From NCBI RefSeq assembly GCF_015070855.1, contig NZ_JADDIX010000099.1, positions 107,012-171,011 of the forward strand: a stretch of DNA of 64,000 nt. The letters run 5' to 3'. The first letter of the stretch is position 1. Each line of letters begins with the position of its first letter. Below, piece after piece: positions 1 to 12,097 of this stretch. The stretch comes from Pseudomonas lopnurensis (GTDB taxonomy: Bacteria > Pseudomonadota > Gammaproteobacteria > Pseudomonadales > Pseudomonadaceae). The position numbers and the translations under genes are program-made. The notes below the pieces were generated by a model. The model saw only the letters and a list, made by a program, of their open reading frames with translations. It ran no database searches and was not told the origin of the DNA.

Positions 1-79
1 CCAGCAGGCCGTTGGGCTCGCGTAGTGCCTTGTCGAGGGGTGGAAAGGTGAGCTCGTCGCGTTTCAGCCAGGTCAGCAT
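1..79 (-). CDS. aat: Leucyl/phenylalanyl-tRNA-protein transferase, 5' fragment
   Basis: Only the first 26 codons lie in the window; the gene runs off the left edge. The reverse strand from the ATG at 77-79 reads [20 protein letters not shown] and on to EPNGLL, the typical amino terminus of the Aat family, which adds Leu or Phe to N-terminal Lys/Arg in the N-degron pathway. It follows trxB on the same strand, as in other Pseudomonas genomes where aat is the neighbour of trxB. Too short for the usual 60-aa cut-off. Assignment rests on the amino-terminal motif plus synteny. Confidence 0.85.
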   Translation of the reverse strand, partial: MLTWLKRDELTFPPLDKALREPNGLL

Positions 80-101
80 ATCGCTGCGCGGAGTAGGGTA
101 G

Positions 102-121
102 GGCGGGTGCGTGCACCCGCC
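102..121. terminator. Hairpin between trxB and aat
   Basis: Perfect 8-bp inverted repeat (GGCGGGTG, loop CGTG, CACCCGCC) seven bases beyond the trxB stop codon. No T-run follows, so it may be an attenuating or processing hairpin rather than a classical intrinsic terminator. Confidence 0.4.
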
Positions 122-127
122 GACCGA

Positions 128-1084
<957 letters not shown>

Positions 1085-1283
1085 TCATAAGCCTTTGTTG
1101 CAAATAGAGAAGCGTGCTCCAGTCGAGCCGCGCTGCGAAATCGGGCGTTTATGCTACACCGAAGCATCGACAAAAGCCCGAGCCGCCGCGGAACCGGCAT
1201 GCCATCGAATCGACAAACCCGTACAATGCCAGAATTCCGGCTGACTACGGATCAAGCGCCGCAGGCGCAGGAAAGAAAGCGTT

Positions 1284-3689
1284 TTGAAGAATTCCTCATC
1301 TACCGCGCCGGCGTCCGTCTGGCGACAACAATTGCACTATCGCCTCAAGGAAGGCGCGTTGATAGCGCTCGGTGCGCTCTGCGCCTATCTCTGGATGGCC
1401 CTGCTGACCTACGATCCGTCCGATCCGGGCTGGACGCACACCAGCAACGTCGAGCAGGTCCGCAACGCCGCGGGCCGCGCCGGTGCCTGGTTCGCCGATA
1501 TCCTGTTCATGGCCCTGGGCTACTTCGCCTACCTGTTTCCCCTGTTGCTGGGCATCAAGACCTGGCAGGTGTTCCGTGCGCGGCATCAGCCCTGGGCATG
1601 GAATGGCTGGCTGTTCTCCTGGCGCCTGATCGGCCTGGTGTTCCTGGTGCTGTCCGGCTCTGCGCTGGCATACATCCACTTCCAGGCTGCCGACGGCCTG
1701 CCGGCGTCCTCCGGTGGCGCGCTCGGCGAGAGCCTCGGTCAGCTGGCGGTACTGTCGCTGAACGTGCAGGGCAGTACGCTGACACTGCTGGCATTCTTCC
1801 TCTTCGGACTGACGGTGTTCACCGACCTGTCCTGGTTCAAGGTGATGGACATCACCGGCAAGATCACCCTGGATCTGATCGAGCTGATCCAGAGCTTCTT
1901 CAGCCGCTGGTGGAATGCCCGCGCCGAGCGCAAGCAAATGATCGCCCAGTTGCGCGAGGTCGATGAGGTGGTCAGCGAGGTGGCGGCGCCGATGGTGCGC
2001 GACCGCCGCGAACAGGCCAAGGTCAAGGAGCGTCTCATCGAGCGCGAGGAAGCCCTGGCCAGGCACATGAGCGACCGCGACAAGCGTGTCGCGCCGGTGA
2101 TCGCGCCGCCGCCACCGCCGAAAGCTGCCGAGCCGAGCAAGCGCGTGCTCAAGGAAAAACAGGCCAATCTGTTCGTCGATCCGCTGATCGAGGGCAGCCT
2201 GCCGCCGATTTCCCTGCTCGATGCCGCCGAGAAGCAGCAGAAGCAGTATTCGCCCGAATCCCTGGAGGCCATGTCGCGCTTGCTGGAGATCAAGCTCAAG
2301 GAGTTCGGCGTCGAGGTCCTGGTCGAATCGGTGCATCCGGGGCCGGTGATCACCCGTTTCGAGATCCAGCCGGCGGCGGGCGTCAAGGTCAGCCGCATCT
2401 CCAACCTGGCCAAGGACCTGGCGCGTTCGCTGGCGGTGATCAGCGTGCGCGTGGTCGAGGTGATTCCGGGCAAGACCACCGTCGGCATCGAGATTCCCAA
2501 CGAGGACCGGCAGATCGTGCGCTTCTCCGAAGTGCTGTCGTCGGCGCCCTACGACGATGCCAAGTCGCCGGTCACCCTCGCGCTGGGCCACGACATCGGC
2601 GGCAAGCCGGTGATCGCCGACCTGGCGAAGATGCCGCACCTGCTGGTGGCGGGGACCACCGGTTCCGGTAAGTCGGTGGGGGTCAACGCGATGATCCTGT
2701 CGATCCTGTTCAAATCGACGCCGGAAGAGGCGCGGCTGATCATGATCGACCCGAAGATGCTCGAACTGTCGATTTACGAGGGGATTCCGCACCTGCTCTG
2801 CCCGGTGGTCACCGACATGAAGGAGGCGGCCAACGCGCTGCGCTGGAGCGTCGCCGAGATGGAGCGGCGCTACAAGCTGATGGCGGCCATGGGCGTGCGC
2901 AACCTGGCCGGCTTCAACCGCAAAGTCAAGGAAGCCGAGGAGGCGGGCACGCCGCTCACCGATCCGCTGTTCCGCCGCGAGAGCATGGACGACCAGCCAC
3001 CGCCGCTGAAAGCCCTGCCGACCATCGTCGTGGTGGTGGACGAGTTCGCCGACATGATGATGATCGTCGGCAAGAAGGTCGAAGAGCTGATCGCCCGCAT
3101 CGCGCAGAAGGCGCGGGCGGCGGGTATCCACCTGATCCTCGCCACCCAGCGGCCGTCGGTGGACGTGATCACCGGCCTGATCAAGGCCAATATCCCGACG
3201 CGCATGGCATTTCAGGTGTCGAGCAAGATCGACTCGCGGACCATCCTCGACCAGGGCGGCGCCGAACAGCTGCTCGGCCATGGCGACATGCTCTACCTGC
3301 CGCCGGGCACCGGCCTGCCGATCCGCGTGCATGGCGCCTTCGTCTCCGATGACGAGGTGCACCGCGTGGTCGAAGCCTGGAAGGCGCGTGGCGCGCCCGA
3401 CTACATCGAAGACATCCTCGCCGGCGTGGAAGAGGCCGGCAGCGGCTTCGATGGCGGCGGTGGCGAAGGCGGCGGCGAGGGCAGCGAAGAAGATCCGCTG
3501 TACGACGAGGCGGTGCGCTTCGTCACCGAAAGTCGCCGCGCATCGATTTCCGCCGTGCAGCGCAAGCTGAAGATCGGCTACAACCGCGCCGCGCGGATGA
3601 TCGAGGCCATGGAAATGGCCGGCGTGGTGACATCCATGAACACCAATGGCTCGCGCGAAGTCATCGCGCCGCCGCCTATGCGCGATTGA
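1284..3689 (+). CDS. ftsK: DNA translocase FtsK
   Basis: Septum-anchored hexameric DNA pump that clears the chromosome terminus and activates XerCD at dif. The 801-residue protein has four hydrophobic segments in about the first 190 residues, a charged/proline-rich linker, then the motor with Walker A GTTGSGKS (about residue 456) and Walker [10 protein letters not shown] (about 580), and a C-terminal winged-helix gamma domain ([11 protein letters not shown] to the end) that reads KOPS. The only start matching the family amino terminus is TTG at 1284, preceded by AGGAAAG. The stop overlaps the region just upstream of lolA, so the two are probably co-transcribed. Confidence 0.96.
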   Translation: MKNSSSTAPASVWRQQLHYRLKEGALIALGALCAYLWMALLTYDPSDPGWTHTSNVEQVRNAAGRAGAWFADILFMALGYFAYLFPLLLGIKTWQVFRARHQPWAWNGWLFSWRLIGLVFLVLSGSALAYIHFQAADGLPASSGGALGESLGQLAVLSLNVQGSTLTLLAFFLFGLTVFTDLSWFKVMDITGKITLDLIELIQSFFSRWWNARAERKQMIAQLREVDEVVSEVAAPMVRDRREQAKVKERLIEREEALARHMSDRDKRVAPVIAPPPPPKAAEPSKRVLKEKQANLFVDPLIEGSLPPISLLDAAEKQQKQYSPESLEAMSRLLEIKLKEFGVEVLVESVHPGPVITRFEIQPAAGVKVSRISNLAKDLARSLAVISVRVVEVIPGKTTVGIEIPNEDRQIVRFSEVLSSAPYDDAKSPVTLALGHDIGGKPVIADLAKMPHLLVAGTTGSGKSVGVNAMILSILFKSTPEEARLIMIDPKMLELSIYEGIPHLLCPVVTDMKEAANALRWSVAEMERRYKLMAAMGVRNLAGFNRKVKEAEEAGTPLTDPLFRRESMDDQPPPLKALPTIVVVVDEFADMMMIVGKKVEELIARIAQKARAAGIHLILATQRPSVDVITGLIKANIPTRMAFQVSSKIDSRTILDQGGAEQLLGHGDMLYLPPGTGLPIRVHGAFVSDDEVHRVVEAWKARGAPDYIEDILAGVEEAGSGFDGGGGEGGGEGSEEDPLYDEAVRFVTESRRASISAVQRKLKIGYNRAARMIEAMEMAGVVTSMNTNGSREVIAPPPMRD

Positions 3690-3706
3690 ATCGCTTCGAG
3701 GGCTAC

Positions 3707-4333
3707 ATGCAATTGATCCGTTTGCTGTGTGCATCCGTCCTGATGGTCGCCCTGGCCCCGGCGCAGGCCGACCAGGCCGCGTCCACCCAACGCCTGACCG
3801 GCCTGCTCAACCAGGCCGAAACCCTGACCGGCCGCTTCTCGCAGCTTTCGCTCGATGGCAGCGGCACCCAGCTGCAGGAAACCTCCGGCGAGCTGGCGCT
3901 CAAGCGTCCGGGTCAGTTCCGCTGGCACACCGATGCGCCGATGGAGCAACTGCTGGTGTCCAACGGCGAGAAGGTCTGGCTGTATGACCCGGACCTGGAG
4001 CAGGTCACCATCCAGCAGCTCGACCAGCGTCTGACCCATACGCCGGCGCTGCTGCTCTCCGGCGACGTTTCCACCATCAGCGAAAACTTCGAGGTGTCGC
4101 ACAAGGAAGCCGGCGATGTGGTGGACTTCACCCTCAAGCCCAAGGCCAAGGACACGCTGTTCGACAACCTGCGGCTGTCCTTCCGTGGCGGGGTGATCAA
4201 CGACATGCAACTGATCGACAGCGTCGGGCAGCGCACCAACATCCTGTTCATGGGGGTGAAGATGAACCAGCCGCTGAAGGCCGATCTGTTCACCTTCGAG
4301 ATTCCCGAGGGCACCGACGTCATCGCCGAGTGA
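3707..4333 (+). CDS. lolA: Outer-membrane lipoprotein carrier protein LolA
   Basis: Periplasmic chaperone that shuttles lipoproteins from LolCDE to LolB. The 208-residue protein starts at ATG 3707, with GAGG just upstream. An upstream in-frame TTG at 3686 overlaps the ftsK stop but would place seven residues before the signal peptide, so it was not chosen. Signal peptide [21 protein letters not shown], then a beta-rich LolA fold ending near [12 protein letters not shown]. Lies 17 bp after ftsK, the conserved Pseudomonas arrangement. Confidence 0.94.
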   Translation: MQLIRLLCASVLMVALAPAQADQAASTQRLTGLLNQAETLTGRFSQLSLDGSGTQLQETSGELALKRPGQFRWHTDAPMEQLLVSNGEKVWLYDPDLEQVTIQQLDQRLTHTPALLLSGDVSTISENFEVSHKEAGDVVDFTLKPKAKDTLFDNLRLSFRGGVINDMQLIDSVGQRTNILFMGVKMNQPLKADLFTFEIPEGTDVIAE

Positions 4334-4356
4334 TCGTCGTCTGCCATTCGTTTCAG

Positions 4357-4380
4357 GCGGCCTGCGTAGCTGCGGGCCGC
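4357..4380 (+). terminator. Hairpin after lolA
   Basis: GCGGCCTGC and GCGGGCCGC can form a 9-bp stem with one G-U pair and a 6-base loop in the lolA-rarA gap. No T-run follows. Confidence 0.3.
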
Positions 4381-4403
4381 TGCAATTGAGGTAACCGTCC
4401 GCG

Positions 4404-5729
4404 ATGGACCTGTTCAGCCGCGAACCCGTCGCCCAGCCGCTCGCCGCGCGGTTGCGTGCAGCCAGCCTCGACGAATACGTCGGGCAGGAGCATCTGCTCG
4501 CCCGCGGCAAGCCGCTGCGCGAGGCGCTGGAGCAGGGTGCGCTGCATTCGATGGTGTTCTGGGGCCCGCCCGGGGTCGGCAAGACCACCCTGGCGCGGCT
4601 GCTGGCCAAGGTCTCCGATGCGCATTTCGAGACGGTTTCCGCGGTGCTCGCCGGGGTCAAGGAGATCCGCCAGGCGGTGGAAATCGCCAAGCAGCAGGCG
4701 GCACAATATGGCCGGCGCACCATTCTGTTCGTCGATGAGGTGCATCGCTTCAACAAGTCGCAGCAGGATGCCTTCCTGCCCTATGTCGAGGACGGCACGC
4801 TGATCTTCATCGGTGCCACCACCGAGAACCCTTCCTTCGAGCTCAACAACGCGCTGCTCTCGCGGGCGCGCGTCTATGTGCTGAAAAGCCTGGACGAAGC
4901 CGCCTTGCGCAAGCTGGTGGCGCGGGCGCTGAACGACCCCAAGGGCCTCGGCGATCTGCACCTCGAACTGCCGGAGGAGAGCTTCCAGATGCTGCTGGCG
5001 GCGGCCGACGGCGATGGCCGCCGGCTGCTCAACCTGCTGGAGAATGCCTCCGACCTGGCCGAAGAGGGCGGTACCATCAGTACCGATCTGCTGCAGGACC
5101 TGCTGGGTGACAGCCGCCGCCGTTTCGACAAGGGCGGCGAAGCCTTCTACGATCAGATCTCGGCGCTGCACAAGTCGGTGCGCGGCTCCAATCCCGATGC
5201 GGCGCTGTACTGGTTCGCGCGCATGCTCGATGGCGGTTGCGACCCGCTGTACATTGCCCGTCGCGTCGTGCGCATGGCCAGCGAAGAGATCGGCAACGCC
5301 GACCCGCGCGCATTGCCGCTGTGCCTGAATGCCTGGGACGTGCAGGAGCGCCTGGGCAGCCCGGAAGGAGAACTGGCGGTGGCGCAGGCCATCGTCTACC
5401 TGGCCTGTGCGCCGAAGAGCAATGCGGTCTACACCGCGTTCAAGGCGGCCATGCGCGACGCCGCGGAAAATGGTTCGCAGGAAGTGCCGCTGCACCTGCG
5501 TAACGCGCCGACCAAGCTGATGAAAGAGCTCGGCTACGGCAACGAATATCGCTACGCCCATGACGAGCCGGATGCCTATGCCGCAGGCGAGGACTACTTC
5601 CCCGAGGCCATGCAGCCGCGCCGCTATTACCATCCGGCTCCGCGCGGGCTGGAAAGCAAGATCCGCGACAAGCTGGAACATCTCGCTCGGCTCGATCGTG
5701 AAAGCCCGATACAACGGAGAAAGGAATGA
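4404..5729 (+). CDS. rarA: Replication-associated recombination protein RarA (MgsA)
   Basis: AAA+ ATPase related to clamp loader and RuvB, acting at stalled replication forks. The 441-residue length matches the family. Walker [10 protein letters not shown] is at about residues 53-61, Walker [11 protein letters not shown] at about 108-118, sensor 1 region [12 protein letters not shown] follows, and the C-terminal tetramerisation domain ends in the [16 protein letters not shown] region. Its stop overlaps the crcB start by four bases (ATGA), implying coupling. Confidence 0.95.
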   Translation: MDLFSREPVAQPLAARLRAASLDEYVGQEHLLARGKPLREALEQGALHSMVFWGPPGVGKTTLARLLAKVSDAHFETVSAVLAGVKEIRQAVEIAKQQAAQYGRRTILFVDEVHRFNKSQQDAFLPYVEDGTLIFIGATTENPSFELNNALLSRARVYVLKSLDEAALRKLVARALNDPKGLGDLHLELPEESFQMLLAAADGDGRRLLNLLENASDLAEEGGTISTDLLQDLLGDSRRRFDKGGEAFYDQISALHKSVRGSNPDAALYWFARMLDGGCDPLYIARRVVRMASEEIGNADPRALPLCLNAWDVQERLGSPEGELAVAQAIVYLACAPKSNAVYTAFKAAMRDAAENGSQEVPLHLRNAPTKLMKELGYGNEYRYAHDEPDAYAAGEDYFPEAMQPRRYYHPAPRGLESKIRDKLEHLARLDRESPIQRRKE

Positions 5730-6100
5730 TCCGCATGGCCTTCGCCGTCGCCTGTGGCGGCGTGATCGGAACGCTGTTGCGCTTTGCCCTGGCTACATGG
5801 GTTAGCGCCCAGTGGCCCAGGCATTTCTATCTGGCCACACTGGCGGTCAACCTGCTCGGTTGCTTGCTGATCGGCTATCTCTACGCGACCTTTCTCGCCA
5901 GACCGGATATCTCGCCGGAGCTGCGCGGCGCGCTGATTATCGGTTTCCTTGGCGCCCTGACGACCTTTTCCAGCTTCTCGCTGGACGCAATGCGGCTGCT
6001 CGAAAGCGGTCAGTTGGCCACCGCTTTTGCCTATGTCGGCAGTAGCGTGCTCGGCGGTCTGCTGGCGGCCTGGGCTGGCCTCGCGCTCGCCAGGTTATGA
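5726..6100 (+). CDS. crcB: Fluoride exporter CrcB/Fluc
   Basis: Small inner-membrane fluoride channel of 124 residues with four hydrophobic segments. Family hallmarks are [10 protein letters not shown] near the amino terminus, the NLLGC segment (Asn involved in the pore), and [15 protein letters not shown], containing the Phe-box and the Na+-site break. The start overlaps the rarA stop (ATGA at 5726). No fluoride riboswitch is visible, as expected given the internal operon position. Confidence 0.93.
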   Translation: MIRMAFAVACGGVIGTLLRFALATWVSAQWPRHFYLATLAVNLLGCLLIGYLYATFLARPDISPELRGALIIGFLGALTTFSSFSLDAMRLLESGQLATAFAYVGSSVLGGLLAAWAGLALARL

Positions 6101-6121
6101 ACCACCGCGCGTTCACAGTAA

Positions 6122-7453
<1,332 letters not shown>

Positions 7454-7576
7454 GGTTGCGGCGCGCTGCGTCATTCGCGGTCCGGCATCAGACCGGATCC
7501 TTGATCTTCGACAAGGGGTATCGCAGGCGTAGTGGCTGTGATGCCTGTACCTCCAACGACTCGCCAGGATTCGCCC

Positions 7577-8971
7577 ATGGAATACCTTCCGCTGTTCCAC
7601 AACCTCAAGGGCCGCACGGTGCTGATCGTCGGCGGCGGCGAGATCGCCTTGCGCAAGGCTCGCCTGCTGAGCGAGGCCGGAGCGCGGTTGCGGGTGGTAG
7701 CACCAAGCATCGAGGCTCAACTGGCCGAACTGGTAGAGGCAGGGAGCGGTGAATGCCTGGATCGGGGCTACGATCCGCAGGACATGCAGGGATGCGTGCT
7801 GGCCATCGCCGCCACCGATGACGAACCGCTGAACGCCTTGGTGTCGCAACACGCCAATGCGCTGGGCATTCCGGTGAACGTGGTCGACTCGCCGCAGCTG
7901 TGCAGTGTGATCTTTCCGGCGATCGTCGACCGTTCGCCGCTGGTCATCGCGGTGTCCAGCGGCGGCGACGCGCCGGTATTGGCGCGCTTGATCCGAGCAC
8001 GTATCGAGACCTGGATTCCGGCGGCCTACGGGCAACTGGCGGGGCTGGCCAAGCAGTTTCGCGCCCAGGTCAAGGCGAAGTTTTCCAACGTCCAGCAACG
8101 TCGGGTGTTCTGGGAGGAAACCTTCCAGGGGCCGATCGCCGAGCAGGCGCTGGCGGGACGTACGGCCGAGGCCGAACGGCTGCTCGCCGAAAAGCTCGCG
8201 GGTGCGGCGCCGCGTGCGCTGGGCGAGGTCTACCTGGTCGGGGCAGGCCCCGGTGATCCTGATCTGCTGACCTTCCGCGCCTTGCGCCTGATGCAGCAGG
8301 CCGATGTGGTGCTCTACGACCGCCTGGTCGCTCCGGCGATCATCGACTTGTGCCGGCGCGATGCCGACCGCATCTATGTCGGCAAGCGGCGCGCGGAACA
8401 CGCCGTACCGCAGGAGCAGATCAACCAGAAGCTGGTGGAGCTGGCCAGGCAGGGCAAACGCGTGCTGCGGCTGAAGGGCGGCGATCCGTTCATCTTCGGT
8501 CGCGGTGGCGAGGAGATCGAGGAACTGGCGGCCAACGGCGTACCGTTCCAGGTCGTCCCCGGCATCACCGCTGCCAGCGGTTGCGCCGCCTATGCGGGTA
8601 TTCCGCTGACCCATCGTGACCATGCCCAGTCGGTGCGCTTCGTCACCGGCCATCTCAAGGACGGCACTTGCGATCTGCCCTGGGCGGAACTGGCGGCACC
8701 GGGGCAGACGCTGGTGTTCTACATGGGGCTGGTGGGGCTGCCGGTGATCTGCCAGCAGCTGATTGCCCATGGTCGTTCGGCTGAAACCCCGGCGGCGCTG
8801 GTGCAGCAGGGCACCACCAGCAATCAGCGGGTCTTCACGGGCACGCTGGGTACGCTGGCCGAGCTCATCGCGCAACAAAATGTGCAGGCGCCGACGCTGC
8901 TGATCGTCGGCGAGGTGGTGCAGTTGCGCGAGAAGCTGGCCTGGTTCGAGGGCGCCCGGGCGAGCGACTAG
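7577..8971 (+). CDS. cysG: Siroheme synthase CysG
   Basis: Trifunctional enzyme making siroheme from uroporphyrinogen III. Residues 1 to about 215 form the NAD-dependent precorrin-2 dehydrogenase/ferrochelatase module ([17 protein letters not shown]), and about 216-464 the SAM-dependent uroporphyrinogen III methyltransferase ([27 protein letters not shown]). The ATG at 7577 has AGGA 8 bases upstream and gives the standard [10 protein letters not shown] start; a longer in-frame start at 7532 lacks family similarity. Supplies cofactor to sulfite and nitrite reductases. Confidence 0.96.
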   Translation: MEYLPLFHNLKGRTVLIVGGGEIALRKARLLSEAGARLRVVAPSIEAQLAELVEAGSGECLDRGYDPQDMQGCVLAIAATDDEPLNALVSQHANALGIPVNVVDSPQLCSVIFPAIVDRSPLVIAVSSGGDAPVLARLIRARIETWIPAAYGQLAGLAKQFRAQVKAKFSNVQQRRVFWEETFQGPIAEQALAGRTAEAERLLAEKLAGAAPRALGEVYLVGAGPGDPDLLTFRALRLMQQADVVLYDRLVAPAIIDLCRRDADRIYVGKRRAEHAVPQEQINQKLVELARQGKRVLRLKGGDPFIFGRGGEEIEELAANGVPFQVVPGITAASGCAAYAGIPLTHRDHAQSVRFVTGHLKDGTCDLPWAELAAPGQTLVFYMGLVGLPVICQQLIAHGRSAETPAALVQQGTTSNQRVFTGTLGTLAELIAQQNVQAPTLLIVGEVVQLREKLAWFEGARASD

Positions 8972-8986
8972 CGCGGACGGCGCTGT

Positions 8987-9652
8987 TCAGCGGCGCAGGT
9001 AGGCGGTGAAGTCGATATCGCCAGCCGAGAGGATGGCCTGAACGCGGTTGTGTACGTTGAGCTTGCGCAGGATCGCCGAGACGTGGGCCTTGACCGTGGT
9101 CTCGGCGATGTCGAGGTTATAGGCGATCTGCTTGTTGGACTCGCCCTTGGTCATGCGCTCCAGCACCAGCAGCTGCTTGCGGGTCAGTGCCTGCAGCAGT
9201 TCCGGCGGTATCGACGGCTCGTTGTGATGGCAATGGCGGCTGGCGCTCTTCTGGCTGCGGATGATGTCCGAGGGCAGGTAGACGTTGCCGTTGAGGATCT
9301 GCTCGATGGCCTCGGTCATCTGCGCCCGTGGCGAGGATTTGGTGATGAAGCCCACCGCGCCGTAGGTGATCGCCTGCAGCACGACCTGCTTGTCCTGTTC
9401 GGCGGAGACGATCACCACCGGAATGGTCGGTGCCTCGTTGCGCAGGTTGATCAGGCCGTTCAGGCCGTGCATGCCGGGCATGTTGAGGTCGAGCAGGACC
9501 AGATCGAGGTCGTCGTGTTCGAGCGTCAGGGCAAGCGCGCTTTCGAGGTCGGCGGTTTCCAGGATCTCGCTGTCGGGAAAGCCGTCGCGGATGACGTTGT
9601 GGATGGCTTCGCGAAACAGCGGATGGTCGTCGGCAATCAAGATCTTGTACAA
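8987..9652 (-). CDS. erdR: LuxR/NarL-family response regulator, ErdR type
   Basis: 221-residue transcriptional regulator. Receiver domain at 1-120 with acidic pocket DD, phospho-acceptor Asp55 (VLLDLNMPG) and conserved Lys in TKSS; LuxR HTH at about 155-212 ([22 protein letters not shown]). From memory it closely resembles ErdR, the Pseudomonas regulator of ethanol oxidation genes (AgmR-like group). It follows the rhodanese-like gene by 39 bp on the same strand, so they probably share a transcript. Converges on cysG with a 15-bp gap. The target genes are inferred from context, not shown. Confidence 0.82.
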   Translation of the reverse strand: MYKILIADDHPLFREAIHNVIRDGFPDSEILETADLESALALTLEHDDLDLVLLDLNMPGMHGLNGLINLRNEAPTIPVVIVSAEQDKQVVLQAITYGAVGFITKSSPRAQMTEAIEQILNGNVYLPSDIIRSQKSASRHCHHNEPSIPPELLQALTRKQLLVLERMTKGESNKQIAYNLDIAETTVKAHVSAILRKLNVHNRVQAILSAGDIDFTAYLRR

Positions 9653-9691
9653 GGCCGGTCACCTCTTTGTTGTGATTATGGTGGGGCATGC

Positions 9692-10258
9692 TCATTCGGT
9701 GCTGCGCAAGGGCTGCGGAGTTGCAGGGTGCAAGGGCAGGCCGGCCTGTTCCCAGCCGTCGATTCCGTCGCGATACCAGTACAGCTGCGTGTAGCCCAGC
9801 GCATGGGCGCGTCTGGCGGCATTCCAGCCCAGCCAGCAGTCGGAGCGGCAGTAGAATACCAGCGGCCGGCCGGGGTCGCCCTGGCTGATACGCGCCAGGT
9901 TGCGGGCGAAGTAGCTTGCCCATTCGGGCTGCAGATTGCCATCGCCGGTATTGGCCAGCCACAGGCTGCCGGGCAGATTGGCGTGCGCTTCGTTGTCGAT
10001 GAAGCGGCCGGCCAGCCACTGGCAGCGATAGACGTCCACCAGGACCGCTTGCGGCTCACGCTTCAGCAGGGCCTGCAGCGCCACCGTATCCAGCGTCTGC
10101 GCGCCTTCGACCGTCGGCGGCGTAGGGCTGCGGTACTGCGTCTGGCGATAGCCTTCGGCGGAGAACAACCCGGCATCCTCCGTGGTCGCCACTGCCGTGT
10201 TCATGGATAGCCATGGCAGCGCGACGATCAGCAATGGCAGTAGCGACCTGAGCATCAT
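9692..10258 (-). CDS. Exported rhodanese-like protein of the PQQ-catabolism CXXCW family
   Basis: 188 residues with a signal peptide (cut near VATTEDAG), then a rhodanese-like fold. The hallmark is YCRSDCWLGWNAARRA, with Cys137 and Cys141-Trp142 (spacing actually C-x3-C-W), plus another Cys79 in VDVYRCQ. The family is known only by its association with PQQ-dependent alcohol catabolism; its reaction is not established. The ATG at 10258 has an AAGGG ribosome site 5 bases before it; a second ATG follows immediately. Upstream of erdR on the same strand, divergent from the kinase gene. Confidence 0.85.
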   Translation of the reverse strand: MMLRSLLPLLIVALPWLSMNTAVATTEDAGLFSAEGYRQTQYRSPTPPTVEGAQTLDTVALQALLKREPQAVLVDVYRCQWLAGRFIDNEAHANLPGSLWLANTGDGNLQPEWASYFARNLARISQGDPGRPLVFYCRSDCWLGWNAARRAHALGYTQLYWYRDGIDGWEQAGLPLHPATPQPLRSTE

Positions 10259-10510
10259 CCTGACCCTTGGTACTTCGGTGGACCGATTACAGATCAACGG
10301 GCCTGTCTTTGAAATCCTACGATGGACGGGAAAACCAGTACCAAAGTAGTAAAAGGTGCGGGCCGAATGGCGCGGCGGCCTGAAGCCGAGCGCCGCCAGG
10401 GAAGGGAGAATACGCGGAAAGTAGCGTTCCGACGGTACCAAGGTAGTAGGCCGGCGGCCGGCGCCAGCCCCTAGCATGTGACTGCCCGATAACGATAACG
10501 AGGCCTTCCC
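10259..10510. promoter_or_regulatory. Divergent promoter region, rhodanese-like gene / sensor kinase
   Basis: A 252-bp intergenic region. It holds two near-identical 15-bp direct repeats, 10337-10351 (AGTACCAAAGTAGTA) and 10434-10448 (GGTACCAAGGTAGTA), 97 bp apart and in the same orientation. A -10-like TAGCAT lies at 10472-10477, suggesting activator-dependent transcription of the kinase gene. A related copy (13 of 15) lies between exaA and exaB at 18410. Function as a response-regulator site is inference. Confidence 0.5.
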
Positions 10511-11239
10511 ATGCCCAGTTGCAAAGCATTGCCGCTGCGCCGACCGACCGAGCGCTTCGAGCACATGGCCGGCGCCCTCGCGCAGGCGTGGGCCGAAAAC
10601 GAGCGGCTCGGCCAGGCGCTGCTCGCCTTGCAGGAGCGCGAACGCACCCAGCTGGCCCAAGCCCTGCACGACGGCCTCGGCCAGTGCATCGCCGGCATTC
10701 GCGCCCAGGCCTGCCTGCTCAAGCTGGTGATGGAACAGCCGCAGCAGGTCGCCAGCACCGCGGCTTGTCTCGACGACAACTGCCGGCAGTTGCAGGACGG
10801 CTTCAGCCGCCTGACCCGCGAGCTGTACCCCGTGATGCTCGAGCATATGGAGCTGGACGAGGCCGTCCGCCTGCTCGGCGAGCAATGGCAGGCGGCCCAG
10901 GGCATCGCCTGCGAGCTGTACCTGGATTCGCACCTGCCGGCGTTGCCGCTGCCGATCAAGACACACCTCTACCGCCTGTTGCAGGAAGCGCTGACCAATG
11001 TGGCCCGCCATGCCCAGGCCAGCATGGTACGCGTCCGGCTGCAGCGGCGTGGCGCGCGGCTGCGCCTGCTGCTGCGCGACAACGGCCGGGGCTCGCATGC
11101 GCACCGCCCCGGTATCGGCCTGCGCTCGATGGCCGAACGTGCGCGCAGCCTGGGCGGCGAACTGTACCTGAGCCAACGGCCCGGCAACGGCTGGGCGATC
11201 TATCTGGATATTCCCCTCACGGAGGCACTGGCTCCATGA
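10511..11239 (+). CDS. Soluble NarX/UhpB-class histidine kinase
   Basis: 242 residues, no transmembrane segment and no recognisable sensor domain. A short helical lead (1-45) precedes the HisKA_3 dimerisation domain with phospho-acceptor His53 (QALHDGLGQCIAGIRAQ), then the HATPase_c domain with N-box QEALTNVARHA and G-boxes RDNGRG and GIGLRSMAERA. Its stop overlaps the start of the next gene (ATGA), so kinase and regulator form a coupled pair. Likely the equivalent of the EraS/ExaD sensor of ethanol oxidation, but it is much shorter than I would expect for that protein. Likely relies on another protein for signal input. Confidence 0.8.
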   Translation: MPSCKALPLRRPTERFEHMAGALAQAWAENERLGQALLALQERERTQLAQALHDGLGQCIAGIRAQACLLKLVMEQPQQVASTAACLDDNCRQLQDGFSRLTRELYPVMLEHMELDEAVRLLGEQWQAAQGIACELYLDSHLPALPLPIKTHLYRLLQEALTNVARHAQASMVRVRLQRRGARLRLLLRDNGRGSHAHRPGIGLRSMAERARSLGGELYLSQRPGNGWAIYLDIPLTEALAP

Positions 11240-11898
11240 AGATTCTCCTGGTGGACGACCATGCCGTGGTGCGTCAGGGCTATGCCAGCCTGCTGCGTGC
11301 GCTGCTGCCCGAGGTGCGGGTGAGCGAGGCCTGCGATGGCGAGCAGGCGCTGGAAAAGACCCAGAACGACATTCCCAACCTGGTGATCATGGACATAGGC
11401 CTGCCAGGCATCAGCGGCCTGGAAACGACGCGACGATTGTTGCGGCGCCTGCCGCAACTGCCGGTACTGTTCTTCAGCATGCACGACGAGTTGCCGTTGG
11501 TGCGACAGGCGCTGGATGCCGGGGCCGCGGGATACATCACCAAGAGCTCGTCGCCGCAGGTGTTGCTGGAGGCGGTGCGGCGCATCCTTTCCGGCTACGC
11601 CTATATCGAACAGCCACTGGCCACCGAACTGGCGCGCAACCCCAGCCACGGCGGCGCGCAGGACCCGCGCCTGCACGGCATGACCCAGCGCGAGTTCGAA
11701 ATCTTCGTGATGCTGGCCAAGGGCACGCCGGCCCGGCAGATCGCCGAGCAGCTGTGCATCAGCGGCAAGACCGTGTCCAACTACCTGACCCTGCTGAAGA
11801 ACAAGCTACAGGTCAGTTCCCAGGCCGAGCTGGTGCACCTGGCGATCGATACCGGCGTGCTGCGCGTCGGAGCTAAACTGGCGTTCGAGGTTTCCTGA
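11236..11898 (+). CDS. NarL-family response regulator, partner of the preceding kinase
   Basis: 220-residue regulator with receiver (DDHA; Asp53 in VIMDIGLPG; Lys in TKSS) and C-terminal LuxR HTH (MTQREFEIFVMLAKGTPARQIAEQ...). It overlaps the kinase gene by four bases. The HTH is of the type seen in EraR/ExaE regulators of quinoprotein ethanol dehydrogenase. A direct link to the exaA locus is inferred from the shared 15-bp motif and genome context. Orthology is not certain, so no symbol is given. Confidence 0.82.
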   Translation: MKILLVDDHAVVRQGYASLLRALLPEVRVSEACDGEQALEKTQNDIPNLVIMDIGLPGISGLETTRRLLRRLPQLPVLFFSMHDELPLVRQALDAGAAGYITKSSSPQVLLEAVRRILSGYAYIEQPLATELARNPSHGGAQDPRLHGMTQREFEIFVMLAKGTPARQIAEQLCISGKTVSNYLTLLKNKLQVSSQAELVHLAIDTGVLRVGAKLAFEVS

Positions 11899-12097
11899 GC
11901 CGGCTCGCCGAAAACGCCCAACACCGTCCCGCAAGCCGATCAGTGCATCCGGCCGCGAGTCAAAATCACATGCGACATCGCGTATGCTGGCGAGCTCATG
12001 GCCCATGTTCAGGGCCCCCGGAGGGAGCCCGGATGAGCCACGTCGTTGCAGGAGTTCTGGTCGTCGCGAAGCAAACAGCGGCATCGGGCGAGGGGCA

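Noticed and set aside
1296..3734. 812-residue antisense frame over ftsK
   Set aside because: Low-complexity His/Arg/Gly/Asp-rich composition and complete overlap with a confirmed gene; typical high-GC shadow. Similar antisense frames at 6203-8878, 24852-26783, 36174-38525 and 41858-43828 were dropped for the same reason.
10263..10275. Third, inverted copy of the RGTACCAARGTAGTA motif (CCTTGGTAC)
   Set aside because: Only about 10 of 15 positions match and it coincides with the ribosome site of the rhodanese-like gene.
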